Shown piece after piece: positions 13,602 to 26,020 of a stretch of 64,000 bases of DNA. The notes under the pieces were generated by a model. It was given only the letters and a program-made list of their open reading frames with translations, made no database searches and was not told the origin of the DNA. How positions within the stretch are numbered: the first letter of the stretch is position 1; each line of letters starts with the position of its first letter. Source of the stretch: Timema cristinae (taxonomy: Eukaryota; Arthropoda; Insecta; Phasmatodea; Timematidae); contig JBCFYV010000100.1 in the NCBI GenBank assembly GCA_039000515.1, positions 24,873,769-24,937,768 of the forward strand. Reading direction: 5' to 3'. The position numbers and the translations under genes are program-made.

Positions 13602-14611
13602 GGGCTACGTCCACGCTTGGCATCAGCGACATTTGCCCTTTTTTTAAACCTTTTTGAGAGTTTTCAGGTCCCCAGCGAAAAAATAGCTCGCTTTATTTCT
13701 TATGGAGGGGGCCACACTTGCTTTCGGTCGCTCCCTGTCCCGGGAAAAATGGAAAACTTGTGTTTTTTGGGTTTGGGCGTAAACTTAGGTTTTAAAATTT
13801 TCGCCCGGGAAAAGGGTGCTCGGGCCCCACGCTATACTCCCCCCCAAAGCTTTTTTTCACAAAACTTTCTTGAAAACCCGCCCGTGTTTCCGCCCGGGTC
13901 TGGATTTTGACACTGGGTTGAGTACGGGACTTTGCTGTTTTTGATACCGAGCTTTTTAAAATGATCACCACTGTGAACCCAAAAAACATCGGACAACGAA
14001 AACAGGGTTTTAAATCCAAGCTCGGTTTGAGGTTGCATTTGAAACAGTGGGGGTTTGGGAATGAATTAAACAATAAAGAAAGAAAGGGAACAACTTCCTA
14101 ATTAGCATAAAAAAATTTCTTTAAAAATATACAGTACACAAATAACAATAGATTGAAATGTTGGGGCAAGGGTTTTGGAGTAAAAAAGGTTTTTTTCCAA
14201 ATTCTTTGAAATTTTTTTCCCTTTTTGTAAATAATTTTTTTTTTTAAATACCTTTAAAACTTAGTGATAAATTGTTTTTTATCATTTTATAGGGTAAACC
14301 CCGGGAAAAACATTATTAAAAAATAGGGGGGTGTTCTCGGGTTTTTTTACAAGTCTGTCCATAAGTACGTTTTTTGCAAAATTAAGGGGGGGGGAAACCG
14401 TATTATTTTAATTTACGTTTTTTCTTTATATAACTATATATACTATGGCTAATAACACATTTTCCGTTTTGGTGCCAAGTTTAAAGGGGTCAAAAAACGC
14501 GGGGGACCGGGTGAAAGGTTGGCCGGTAGAAATTTAAAAATTTCATCCCCCCAGACCTGGTGCGGGGCGTCCTGGTGTAGTGTCCAGGTAAAAAGGGCGG
14601 GGCCCGTACCC
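13602..14611. mobile_element. Inverted-repeat DNA element (distorted copy)
   Basis: The left end (ggctacgtccacgctt) matches the clean element at 51,934. The right end is badly altered near 14,611 but is aligned by flanking words (tgtccaggt before it, acgcccc after it). See the clean copy for the structure. Confidence 0.55.
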
Positions 14612-17209
14612 GGAAAGGAAACGCCCCTTCCCCCCCCGGGCTGTAAAAGGGTTACTAGTTTAGTTCTCCCCAAAAATTATAAAAGGAAAAAAATAATGCC
14701 CCCTTTATTCAAAAGGAGGTTTTGGGGTTTCCCCTATTTGGGCACCCCATCCCCCTTTTTCCTCTCCCCCCCCCCCTTATTCCTTTTACCATTTGGTCCA
14801 TATTTTTGGCGGGTGCCCGGGCCCCGGGATTGATTGAGGACCCCCCCTGGACCCCCGGTCCCCTTTTTTCTTGCTTCCACCGAGAAAACCCTTTTTGGGC
14901 TAAGGCGATGGGAGCAGGAGATGGACGGGCCTCCATCCTACCCCCTAATTTCCCCAACAGGGTTAGAGGCTGAGGTAACAACCGGCATGCATTGCACCAG
15001 TTTGCCTCTCGAAAGGGTTGCAATTCACTTCGCTCCGACGTGTTGGCTAAGGGGAAGGAGGACTTTTCATTCAAACAATGGATTTGGAGTGGCGGTTCAT
15101 CTGTTATGTAGTCTCGGGGAGGGGGGGGTTTCTAATTTAGAGACTTTTTTCCTTTTTCAATTTCCCTTAATTTAAAAAAAAAAATTTATCTTATATGAAA
15201 AATCTTTATAAAAAAAAAAGGCGTTTTTAATTAAAATCGGGGATTATTTTTATTATAGCAAAAAAATTTCTTAGACAACTTTTAGCTGTTCAAAAATTTT
15301 AAAAACAATTTTTTAAAAATGTTCTAAAAAAATATTTGAGGGGCCTCTCCCCTATGCCCCAAGTTGGAAAAAATTTCAAAAAAAAATTTCCTTTTTATAA
15401 AAAATAAAACCAAAACTATAGATTTATTTTCCCTTACCCCATACGTCAATTTTTGGGACTTGCAGCTGTCACTTTAGGAATTTTAGCAATCCTTTAAAAA
15501 AATTAAAAATATATAAATTCTTACCAATTTTATTAGGAAAAAAATTTTTTGTTTTTTTAAAAAGGGTTCTTTCTTTGAAAAAAGGGGACTATAGTAGGCG
15601 GGGGGCGCAAAAGTTAAAAAGGTAAAAAAAACCCCTCTTTTGGGCACTTTTTTTGGTTCTTTCCCGCCTTTTGGGTCGGGGGGGTCAAACCCTGAACCAA
15701 AATTTTTGGATAACCTAAATTAATTTTAAATTTTAAGGGAAAACCAAACCAGAACAGGCCCCAAAAAAATTAAAAGTGTTAAAAAAAGCAGAACCGAAAC
15801 AAAAAATTTATATCATGGGTTTAAAAGGTATTTTCGGTTTTTAATTTTTACAAAAAATGCATAAGGTTTTTGTTTATTTCTAAAAATTTAAAATTTTTTT
15901 TTTAAAATTAAAATTTTACTTTTCCAATAATGTTTTTGAAAATTTGGATATTTTTTTTTCCCAAAGGGTCTTTCAATGGGGACTTGGGCACTAAGTACTG
16001 GGGGTTTCAATTTTTTGGGGGAATAATTATTTTTAAAAATTGGTGGGGCCTTTCCCCATTGTTTTTCTTTAGGCTAAGAGTTAGTTTGATGTATCTAATT
16101 TGGGGAGTGATTTGAAAACAAAATCTAAAAAAATAGGAGTACTGAGAATTAAATTTCCCGGCCTATTTTACAATCATTTTGGGAAACAAAAAAATGTTTT
16201 TAAAAAGGGTTTTTCCCAAAAAACTCAAATTTTTAAAGTTGTTTTTTTGATTGATAGTTTGCTTGTAGGGGGAAAGGGGGTTTGGGGGGGTTGAAAAATT
16301 TTTAAAACCCTTTTCCACGCTGCCTTCAAATATAAAGTAAGAAGTGGTCCAAAGTTTGTCTTCCTTTTTGTGTAGTTCAGAAGGTTATTTTAGTTTTAAA
16401 AAGAATTTATTTTTTTGCATTTTTTAATTTGGTAAAATGGGTGAAACAAACAAAAACATATATATATATAAAGTGAATAAATATTATCCAGTGCGGAATT
16501 CTTCAAATGACAGAGGAGAAAATTTGCACATAAAGAATGTTTTTAAGGGGTTTTTTTAAAAGGGAAATTAATAAAGTTTATACGTATATTGTAACCCTAA
16601 AAAATAATTTTTTTTTTTGGGCCCGTTTCTACAAATTAAGGACTTCAAAAAAAGTATAACTTTTTAGATTTAAAATTTTAAAAATTTTAAAAATGGAAAA
16701 TATTGCGGAAAACATTTTTTTAAATAGATTTTTAATTGAAGATTTTGATAATTTTTTATACATAAAAAAAAAATTGCCCACATTATAAAAAACTGTTTTA
16801 AATTTTTTTTAGTTAAATAAAAAAATTCACAAATTATAGGTTACATTATTCACTTTTTTTCCCCGGGACAGGGTAAGTTTCGGGTTTTGGGTTGCAATCC
16901 CAGTTTTCATAAATTTAATTATTTAAAATTTTTTTTAAAAATTACCCGAAAATACGCATAAAATAAAGTGTTTTATAAATTTTTAAATTTTTAAAAATTT
17001 CAAAAAATTTTGTTTTCCCAAAAAATTTTAAAAAAAAAATTTTTATGATCACCCTTTCAACCCCAATCCATACTGACCAAGCAGCTGCCGTTGTTGGTGA
17101 ATTTTTAGTGCCAACTTAAAAAAGCTAGTTTGTGTCATGTGATCAGCACCAGGGAAACCCCCCGGGCCCTTTTTAATTTCAATTTTTTTGACTTGAGCTG
17201 CTAGTTTAA

Positions 17210-17475
17210 AACCCCCGCCTCGGTGGAAATAGTTGGCAAAACGCGTAGTCGTTTTGAGCTTGACTAAATGGGGGAGGGGGGAAACCCGGGGTTTCGAATC
17301 TCGGTGGGGTAAAATGGGGGGTTTTTTCCTAAATGGTTTTCCATTTCCCCCTCCACGCAAATGGGGGGTTCATTTCCTTTTAATTAAAACCTTCCCCAAT
17401 TCCTAATCCATTGGGCGTAATTAGTTCTTAAAGCGTAAACCCAAACGGGTATTAAGAGGGTGTAAAATAATATTA
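17210..17475 (+). repeat. SINE, family A (distorted)
   Basis: Corresponds to 55,395-55,640. The words cgcctcggtgg, gtcgttttgagcttgact and gtttcgaatctcggtggg are readable, and the tail runs into a TAA/ATT tract. Confidence 0.65.
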
Positions 17476-17477
17476 TT

Positions 17478-17765
17478 ATTATTTTTTGGCCCACGTTTTT
17501 TACTACCCATTCGGGTTTTACGCCCTTACGCTAATTGAAAAATTGGTTTAGGGTGATTGTGAGTAAAAAGGGGAGGCCCTTTCATTTTTAACTTTGGTTT
17601 TTCCAAACCATGGTGGGGGCCCTGGCATTCCCCACTTTCCCAAAAGGGATGTCTTGTCAGGGGTGAAGGGGGGTTTGTTAATCAGATAAATTTTGCCCGG
17701 GGCCCGAGGATTAAACCCCGGCCCAAAATTGAAGTCTGACCCTTACCCCTGGGCCCCACCAGGTC
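17478..17765 (-). repeat. SINE, family B (distorted)
   Basis: Corresponds to 55,651-55,926, tail-to-tail with the preceding family A element. The words ttactacccattcgggttt and ccttacccctgg mark its two ends. Confidence 0.65.
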
Positions 17766-18195
17766 CCCTTTAAATAATAAAAATTAATGAGGTTTGAGCT
17801 AGGTTGAGCTGCCCCCGTTCAGATTCAAGGCTTCACAGAAAATTTGGAAGCGCCGGGGTTTAGAATGTGGGATTCGGTCCCCGTAGCCAAAAACTTGTTC
17901 ACTATACCACAGAGAGGGGAATTTATATTATTTTTTTTTTTTTGGGGCAAACTATAATAAAAAAAAAAAATGATCTTTTTTAATTTAAAAAATAAATTGT
18001 GCAATTTTAAAAAGCTCCTGAATTGCTTCCCACATTTGATTTGGGTTTTTCAACAGTGATAGAGTGATTTTATGTAGATACGTGGATACAAAAGGCTCTG
18101 GGAAACGGGCTTCCCGAGCGACGCCCAACCCGGGGAAACCCCGGTTTGGAGACCAGGCCAAATTTGATCAGCGTTGACTTGGTAAACCCTCTAAT

Positions 18196-19886
18196 CGGGT
18201 TTCCAGTGGTCTTTGGCTTTTGGGAAACCCGGGTGAGCTTTCCCTGAAAGTGGGGACTAAAATTTTGCAAACAATAGTTTGGGAAGATAAGTGACAAAAC
18301 TAAAATCTACCCAAAACAAAAAAAATTGGGAAAAAAACCCGTTGTCACCCCATAAAGGGCCAAAAAACACCCCAAACTTTTAAAAACCCTTTTCGGGACA
18401 ACGAAGGGAAAACATCAAAAAGGTTTTTAAAACTAAAGGGGATTTGACGTTGACGTTGATGTGAGCTAACAGACAAAAAAAAAAGGGTAAAAACAACAAA
18501 TTTCTTTTTGCGCAACAATATTAAAAAGGGGAAATATTATTCAAACCCAAGGAGGAAAAAACCTCCTAAGGGAATCGCGTGAAAAATAAAATTTGGGACA
18601 CCATCGAAAATGAACAGAAAAGGGCAAATTTCAGACTTCCCCAACTTTAAGCTCTCAGGTAAACAAAAACTAAAATTTTTCAAAAATCAAAACAAAAAAT
18701 TCCGCTGATGTTTTCGTAGGAAAGGCAAACTATTCAAAGATATTTAAAAATAAATTGGACAACTATGGTGGGGGACTTTTAAAAAGTTTCTACATAAATG
18801 GGGCCCTTAAAAATATTTTCAATGAGTTAGGGGACTTAAAGGGCTCTACATGCCCTGTTAAAAAAAATACTGGGCGGGAAAATTCAATATTTATACATTC
18901 CCGGAGGGAAAAATCCTCAAAGTCGTTACCCTGGACTTCCACCGAAATACCGTTAGTGACATAAAAGGGAAAAAATTCTATCACGGGGAAATACCCCAAA
19001 CGCCCCAGACTTTGTGACAATTCACTTCGGGGCGCAGTCAGAAAAAACCCCCAAGAAAACCCTCAAACTACTCTCAAAAATTTTTTTCTGTCCCTCTCGC
19101 AAAAAAGGAAATAAAAAACTTAAAACGTTTCAAAAAGCCCTTCATTAAAAACACAAAAGTAAAGTTTTTAACATAGTAAAAACCCAAAATTACTTTCTAA
19201 AATTTGCCACAAATGTCAGAAATTTGGACATTAAAAAAAACAATTTCCAAAAAATCCCCCGGGGCGTTTAAATGCCTAACACCAATTGACTTTAGAATGT
19301 CAGAGGAAGGACGCTACACTCCAGCAAACTGGGGTGAACTGCGGAGGGAGACAACAGCCAACAATATATGGGTTTTTCTTAGCTTTAAAAATGTGAAACG
19401 CATCTACGCCAAACAAAAAGATTTCACATCTCAGGTACAGTATCTACCCAAAAGACAGAGAACATGGGAAAAGGGGGGTGGGACAGTGTCCTAGTAAAGG
19501 ACACCTTTAAAATACAGAACTGCTCCAAAACACAGAAAACCTCGAGGGCTCCCCGGGAGTTTGGAATCAAAACAAAAAAACGGGGGATATTAATTGTGTG
19601 CTGTGTATAACAATTAACCAAAGGGGTTATTTTAAAAAGTGATCTTTATAATTTTAAAGGTAAAGGGAAAATATTTTAATTTGGTGGAGATTTAAAAAGC
19701 AAGAAACACCCTATGGAAAAAAAATTGGGAAGAAATAGAAAAGAATGGATCCCAGAAAAACACTCAAAAAAAGAAGGGTACAATGTGTTATCACCGGAAA
19801 CACCGAATTCTACTCCTAAAAATTTCCTCCTAGACCCGCGTTATCCATAATCAAAAAAAACTGAAAAAAAACACCCGAAACCCTTT
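18196..19886 (+). mobile_element. Jockey-like LINE, 5' part (distorted allele)
   Basis: This is the distorted counterpart of 56,338-57,966: the 5' leader (tttccagtggtctttggc), the ORF1 remnant with zinc-knuckle words near 19,204-19,370, and the first part of ORF2. Homology to the clean copy stops near 19,886 after gaaaccctttag, where an insert begins. It resumes near 23,500. Confidence 0.75.
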
Positions 19887-22800
19887 AGAAAGGAAAAGTT
19901 GGGTAGTATGGGATAAAAAACCATTTAAAAAATTTTTTTGATGGGTTAAAAATTTATGGGGGTTTATTGGTAAAAACTCCCCAAAAAAAACCCAAAAAAA
20001 ACACTCCCTAAAAAAAAACTTGTTTAAATTTTAAAAAATTTTTTGTAAAAAAACATTAAATTTTGGGTTTTAAAAAAAAAATAAAAAAAACCCAAACGGA
20101 AAAAAGGGGAATAATTGGAAAAATAAATTTTTTGGGTAATGGGGAAGGGGAAAAAAACGGGTTTTAAAAAAAATGAAAAAAGGGGCCAAATCTATAAAAT
20201 AAAAAAGGAAACCTATTTAAAAATTTTTAAATTAAAAACCCAAAATTTAATTAAAAAAATGAAAATCCCCCTTATGAAATTAGACAAGGAAATCCACATC
20301 TAATTCCCCCTTTTTCTTGCCCTGGTTAAGGTCAAAAAGAGCCAAAAAGCTGCTTAAAACAATGAATCCCAAAATTTTCCCTTTGGGAAAATCCTTCCGG
20401 GAAAAAAATTTTCCCAAAAAAAAACCCCCCAAAAGATTTCCACTCAAAAAAGGCTTCCTGGAGCCGTTCCCTTTTCCTTTTGGTTTGGGCAATGTGTTTT
20501 TCCCCTTACAAAGAACCAAAAATTTCAAAATGGAAAAAAAAAATTCCTTGCTGGGAAAAATTTTTAATTCCCTTTTTTGGATTAAAAAAAACCTTCAATT
20601 GGGTTGCCCTTTTAGGGAAGAAAAGGTTAAGTTTTAATTTTTAAAAATTTTGGGGGGTCCCTTTTTAGTTCTTGCTCTTTTGTAAATTTTTAAAACTTTG
20701 GAGTTCCCTTCCCTTCTATGTTCCCCCCAAATCGGGGTTTAACTTTTTTATTTTGGAAAACAAATTTTTTTTATAAAAAAAAAAGGAGGAAAAAAAACCA
20801 AGGGGTTTTTTGCCTCTACTTTGAAAAAATTTTTTTGTTTTTTTTTGGGAAGGGGGGGGGTGAATTTTTTGGAATTTAAAGGGAACCAAAAGGTTTTTGA
20901 CTTTTTGGTTTACCCCGGAAAACAATTTTTTAAACAAAAAGGGGTTGAATTGGAAAACAAGGGGTTAATAATTCAATAAAGGGTTGATGGGAAATTGGAA
21001 AAAAAAAGGGGGCCCCGGTGTTGGTTTCAATAGGGTTTTGTTTTTCCGGCCTTTGGAAAAATGGGAAAGGGGTTTAAAGCAAGGGAAAACCTCATGCTTT
21101 AAAAAACTTTTCAAAATTTTAAAGGAAAAAAATTCCCCCCGGCCCCTTTTGGAAATTAAATCCCCCCCAATGTCCCCACTTTACCCCAAGGGGGGATGGC
21201 CCCGGCCAAAAAGCTATATATAAAAAACAACTCAAGGGGAGGGGGGGCCCAAAAAGGAATTCATTTCCCAAGGGGGGGAAATTGAGATTTTAAAGGGAAA
21301 ACCCCGATTTTGGGCCCAAGGGGGAATTTTTATTTTTTGAAAGGGGGGTGGGGAGGGCAGACAGGGTGATTTCGGGGGAACCCTGGATTTTTCTAGGGGT
21401 TAAGGGTTTTTAAAGGTTAATGTTTATTTCTTGGTTTGGGTTGTTTTTTCCCTTTAAGGAAAAGCGGGGGCCCGGGAATTTAGCTGGGAAGGGGGCGGGT
21501 TTTGCCAACCAATGGGGGGTTTTCCCCAAACCCCAATTTTTGGGTTGGAAGATGGGGTTTGTTTGGTATCCAAACCACCCGGGGTACAAGAGGCCCATTT
21601 TTTCCCTTGGGCGGGCCCCTTTTAAGCCCGCTGTTTTTTCAAGGTTTTTTAACCGGGGGGAAATAAGACCCCTTTTGGTTTGTTTTTAAAATTTTACCTC
21701 CGCACCCCACCTCCCCTTAAAAGGAATTTGGGGGAAAAAAGGGAACCTCCTTTCAAAAGTTTTTAAAAAGGAACACAGTTTTCTTTCCCTTTTTTAATAT
21801 TTTACCCCCAGGGAATTTTAACCCTTTAACTAAACAAAGGTTTTTTTTAACCCTTTAAAATACCCTTGGGTTGGGAGGATAAAAATTTTCTTTTTTGAAA
21901 ACAAAGTTAAACCAAATTTCAAATAAAAAAAATATAATTTTAAAATAAACTTAATTTTTAAATTTCCTCCCCCTTTTTAAACCCCTGGCCTTTGGCAAAG
22001 GGGGGGATGTAAAAATGTTTAAAGAATTGAAAGTTTTGGAATCCTTTTTCCCCAAGGGGGGAAAAGCTTAAGGGAAAAAACCAAATCTTTGCCCCTTTTG
22101 GGGGGTTCATCCCAAATGGATTTTTTTAAAAAATTTTTTTGGGGGAACCCCCAAAGGGGGGTTAAAGGGGGAAAGAGGGGGTAAAAATTCCCCCCCCCCC
22201 TTTTTGGGGGGGAAAAACCCATTGAAGCCCCATCTCAACTTGGGACCTTCCCTTGGTAACCTTTCCCCTTTCCCTTTTTTTTTTCAAAAAACCAAATGGT
22301 TGGGGGGGGGGTAGTTGGGGGGGGTACTTTTTGGCCCCCAAAAAAATTTTTCCCTTTAAAAAGGGTTGGCCAAACCCCGGGTTTGAAAAAGAAGGGTCTT
22401 GGGCTTGGAACTTTTTTTAAGGGTTCCCCCTTTGTGTACCACCAAAAAATTTTCCCCCCCGGGGAAAAAATCCCTTTTAATTTAATAAAAAAACCCCAAA
22501 TTTTATTTTGGGGTTTCGGACACCCCCCCTTTTCGCCCTTCTTTCCCCTAAAAACTTTCTTTTTTTCTTTTTGGCCCCCAAAACTGGAAAAAAATATAGG
22601 TTTTGGGGTTAAAACTTAAAATTAACAAAAGGGAGGGGTTAAAACTTAAAACGAACAAAAAACCCCTTAACCCAAGAAAAAAACTAATTGGGTTTGCCCG
22701 GTTTTGTTTTTTTAAAGGCCGACCCCGTTTAAAAGGCCCCTTAAAATTTTTTTAATATTAAAAAAACCTCCCGTGGGCCTTTTTCCCAATTTTTTATAAT

Positions 22801-23515
22801 CAGGACTTTTAAACTTTTTTTTTTAAAATTTTTTTGGCCCCCGACCCCCTTAATTTTTTGAGTTTTTTCAATAAATATTGGGGTTTAAAAGGGGGAATTA
22901 AAAAAAAAGTTTAAAAAACCCCAAATTAATAAAAAATCCTTTAAAAAAATTTTTTCCCCCCCCCTTTTTAATTTTTTTAATGTTTCGGGTAATAATGGGG
23001 GGGGAAAAACCCAAAAGGCCCTTCCCCAAAAAAAATTCCGAAACACGGGGGGGGGCTTTTGACTGATAAAACTTTAAAAACGATGAACAAATTTTCCCCG
23101 TTTTTTTAAAAATGAAAAAACCAATTTTTCTACCAAATTAAACTTCAAATATTTGGTTTTAAAAAAAAATTTTTTGGGTTAGGGCTTTAAACTTTAAGGG
23201 GCCCCCCAATTGTAAAGGGGGAAAAAATTAAAGACATAAAATAAATTTTTTGGGGGCTTAACGCAAAAAATTTCTTGGTGAAGGGACCCAAAACCAAAAA
23301 TTGGGGGTTTGGTAAGGCGAAAAAAAATTTTTTTAACCAGCAACAAGGGCGGCCCCTTCCCCCAATTAAAGGGGGGTCATGGGGAGGGTATTTTTTTTGT
23401 AAAAAGTTCTTCTTATTTTGGGGGGAGGATAGTAGGCCCATAACAAAAACAAAATGAGTAAAAATTTCCATTTCCCCCCCCTATTACATAAAATTAAATC
23501 CCTTTACCCCTTTTC
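19887..23515. mobile_element. Unidentified 3.6-kb insert in the LINE
   Basis: This segment is present only in the distorted allele. The clean copy runs without a break across the equivalent point (about 57,955-57,970). The flanks look like distorted versions of the same 13-17 bases of the clean LINE sequence around acacctgaaacctta, which would be a target-site duplication of LINE length. The interior is too distorted to identify: minus-strand fragments near 20,300 and both strands near 21,450 have open frames, but none matches a family I know. It could be another retrotransposon or a chimeric read segment. Confidence 0.5.
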
Positions 23516-26020
23516 CCTATCAAAAAAAACTCCCTGGGAACTAAACCCCCCGGGGCCTTTCCCCAAAAACCCCGGGTTAAAAAATTTTTGTAAAGGGGAC
23601 GGTTCAAAAAAACCAAAAAAACATTTAATTTTAAAAAAAATGGCCCACAACGAAAAGTTTAAGGGAAAAAAATTTCTTTTAAAAAACCAAAGTTTTTAAG
23701 GGGTTCTGGCCCCTACAAAATAAAAACCCCCAAAGGAAAAAAAATTTAAATATTAAAAACCGGGAAAAAAAGGGGGGAAGGTGGGGCCATTTGACCGTAT
23801 TTTCCCCCCGACAAATTAACCAAAAAAACATTTTTCAAAACTTTCACCCCCCAAGAAATTTCCAATAAACCCCTAAAAAGGGGAATTGGGTTTAAGACCA
23901 CCTTGGCTTAAAACCCCCAAAAATTTGGGGTACCCCTAAAAAGGGAAGGGGTGCCCGGGGAAAATTGGCAAAAAATTTTTTCCGGGAAAACCGCAAGGGG
24001 GAAAGAAAAAAAAATTTTCAAACCAAAACCAAAGTCCACCCCCGGTTAAAAAAAATTTTGTTTCCAAAAAAATCAGAAAGAAACCAAAACTGGAACAACT
24101 TTTTCTTTCCCAAGGGAAACCCTTTTTAAAAACCCACAAACCTGGCCGGGATAAAGTTTGGGGCCCTTTAAAACCAAAAAAAAAACTTTTGGCGAATTAA
24201 AAAACCTTTTTAAAACATTCTTTTCAAAAATCACCGGGGGGGGGGGAACGGGAAAAGGTTCCCTTAAAAGCCGGGGGACCCCAAATCCCAGCGATAAAAA
24301 ACCCTAAACCCTTTTTTAAATTTTATCCTAATTTACAAACATTGCTTTTTTTTTCCCCCCCTTTTAGGGGAGGGTTGGTTAAAAAATTCAAAAAAAGAAA
24401 GTATTCATTTAAAAAAAAAATCCTTTTTCCTTTTTTTTAAAATTTTTTTAAATTTGGAAACCCTTTGACCAATCCGAAGGATGAATTCCGGAAAAAAATA
24501 AAATAAAATTTTAAACCTCTTCAACCCTAAAAAACAGGTTAAAACCCGGAACCCCCAGATTTTCCCCCCAAAACCAAGGGGGAAGAGGATTTAAAAATAC
24601 CTTAAAAAACAAATTTGCAAAAGCTCTCTTAAACCCCTAAGGGTTTTACCAAAATTTATTAAACAAAAGGAAAAATTGTTTTCCTTTCCCAAAAAAAATT
24701 TAAAAACCTAAAGGGGATGGCCATTAAATAAAGGGGTTTTTTAAAAAGGCCAAAATTTTCCACTAAATTTTAAGACCAACCCAATTATATAACAAAGCCT
24801 AGAAACTATTTTAAAGCAATTCAAGGAAAAAATAAAAAATTTAAAAAACAAAATTGGGCAAAAAGGACCAAAAAAATTTTTTGAAAAAATCCCTTTAAAA
24901 TTACAATTTGGTTTTAAAGGCAAATGTTAAAAACGTCCCGCCCTTAACTCAAACCTTAAAACCGATGGAAAAGCCCAAGAAATTTCAAAAAAAAAAGTTT
25001 TAAAACCTAAAAGAAATTTCCCCCCGACGGAAAAGGGAAAATTTTAAAGGTTTGGGGCCCCCCCATTTTTTGGCCTTTTTTAAAAAATTTTCCCAATTTT
25101 TCAAACTTTTTCCCAACGAAAGGGGGAAAATTAAAAAATTAAAACAAAGGGAATTGGAAAGAAAAAGACCCTTTTCCAAATCCAATTCAAAGGGCCCATA
25201 TTTTTCCAAATTTGGGGGACCCCTTTTAAAGGGCGGAGTTACCGCCAATTGGGGGGATGGGGAACTAGTCCCTTTTTCCGTTCTTATTATTTGGCCCGAA
25301 CTTCCCAACCCAAACCCAAATAATTTTTCATAAGAATGTTTGTTTTGGGGCACGTTGATCTATACCAGGAAAGAAAAAATTTTTTCTTCAATTCTTTAGC
25401 ATTAAAAAACTATTTTTAAGACGGTTTAAACCGGGTCTCAAAATTTGGGGGATATAAGTCAAAAACTATAAAAGGGCCACCCGGGAATAGTGTAACAAAA
25501 AGTGAATTATCCCCGATAATTTTTTCCCCCTTTCAAGAGGAAATTCCGTTCAAAAATTAAACCAAAAAATTGGGATAAAAAAATGACAGGAAATTTAAAA
25601 CCCCGGGGAGGCACATTAAGAAACCCAAAAAAAAAAGCTATGGGAGTATTCATTTAAAAATTTTACCCACTCCAAAGGGGCAAACTAGCCAACAAACAAA
25701 AACTGACAATTTTCAAATGGGGTTTTGCCCATTATCGTCCAAAGGGGTGTGGATGAGGCTACGAGCAAAGGGCACACGTCACCCAAATTTTCAAACGATG
25801 CGAAAAAGATTCCCCAGGTTGGGTAACGGGAGTATACGAATAACAAAAACAGATCACCTCCCCCCACCTGACGAATAGTAAGGGGAAATTACAGAAAACT
25901 TCAAGGATAGAAGAAATAAATTCTTGGGAAAAAAATTTCAACCACAAATTTTCCCCTATCAACTCATGGGAAACTATGACCCCTGAAGTAAGACCGGACA
26001 AATGTCCAAGACTGGAGTAA
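23516..26020 (+). mobile_element. Jockey-like LINE, 3' part (distorted allele)
   Basis: Homology with the clean copy resumes near 23,516 (clean 57,966) and runs to about 25,335, where the clean copy is broken by the Gypsy LTR. Here the LINE continues instead. Conceptual translation of 25,340-26,010 shows, with breaks, the usual order after the RT active site: a YLG-like block (KKLGIKNDRKF), a region resembling HIKK...KAMG, then FKRCEKDSPGWVTGVYE. That is the expected C-terminal part of Jockey-clade reverse transcriptases. So this allele lacks the Gypsy insertion. Reading frames are broken by the distortion, so intactness cannot be judged. Confidence 0.6.

Larger units (their letters stand above)
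1415..25350 (+). repeat. Copy 1 of duplicated locus (distorted)
   Basis: This segment is collinear with about 40,175-59,345. Anchor pairs are: SINE tail 1,535 with 40,266; 60-bp minisatellite 3,475 with 42,231; 74-bp array 8,184 with 46,766; inverted-repeat element 13,602 with 51,934; LINE zinc-knuckle word 19,213 with 57,302; RT word 24,905 with 58,985. The offset drifts from about 38,740 to 38,080 and then jumps to about 34,400 because this copy holds an extra 3.6 kb. It is most likely the alternative allele of the clean copy rather than a genuine tandem duplicate. Confidence 0.85.
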
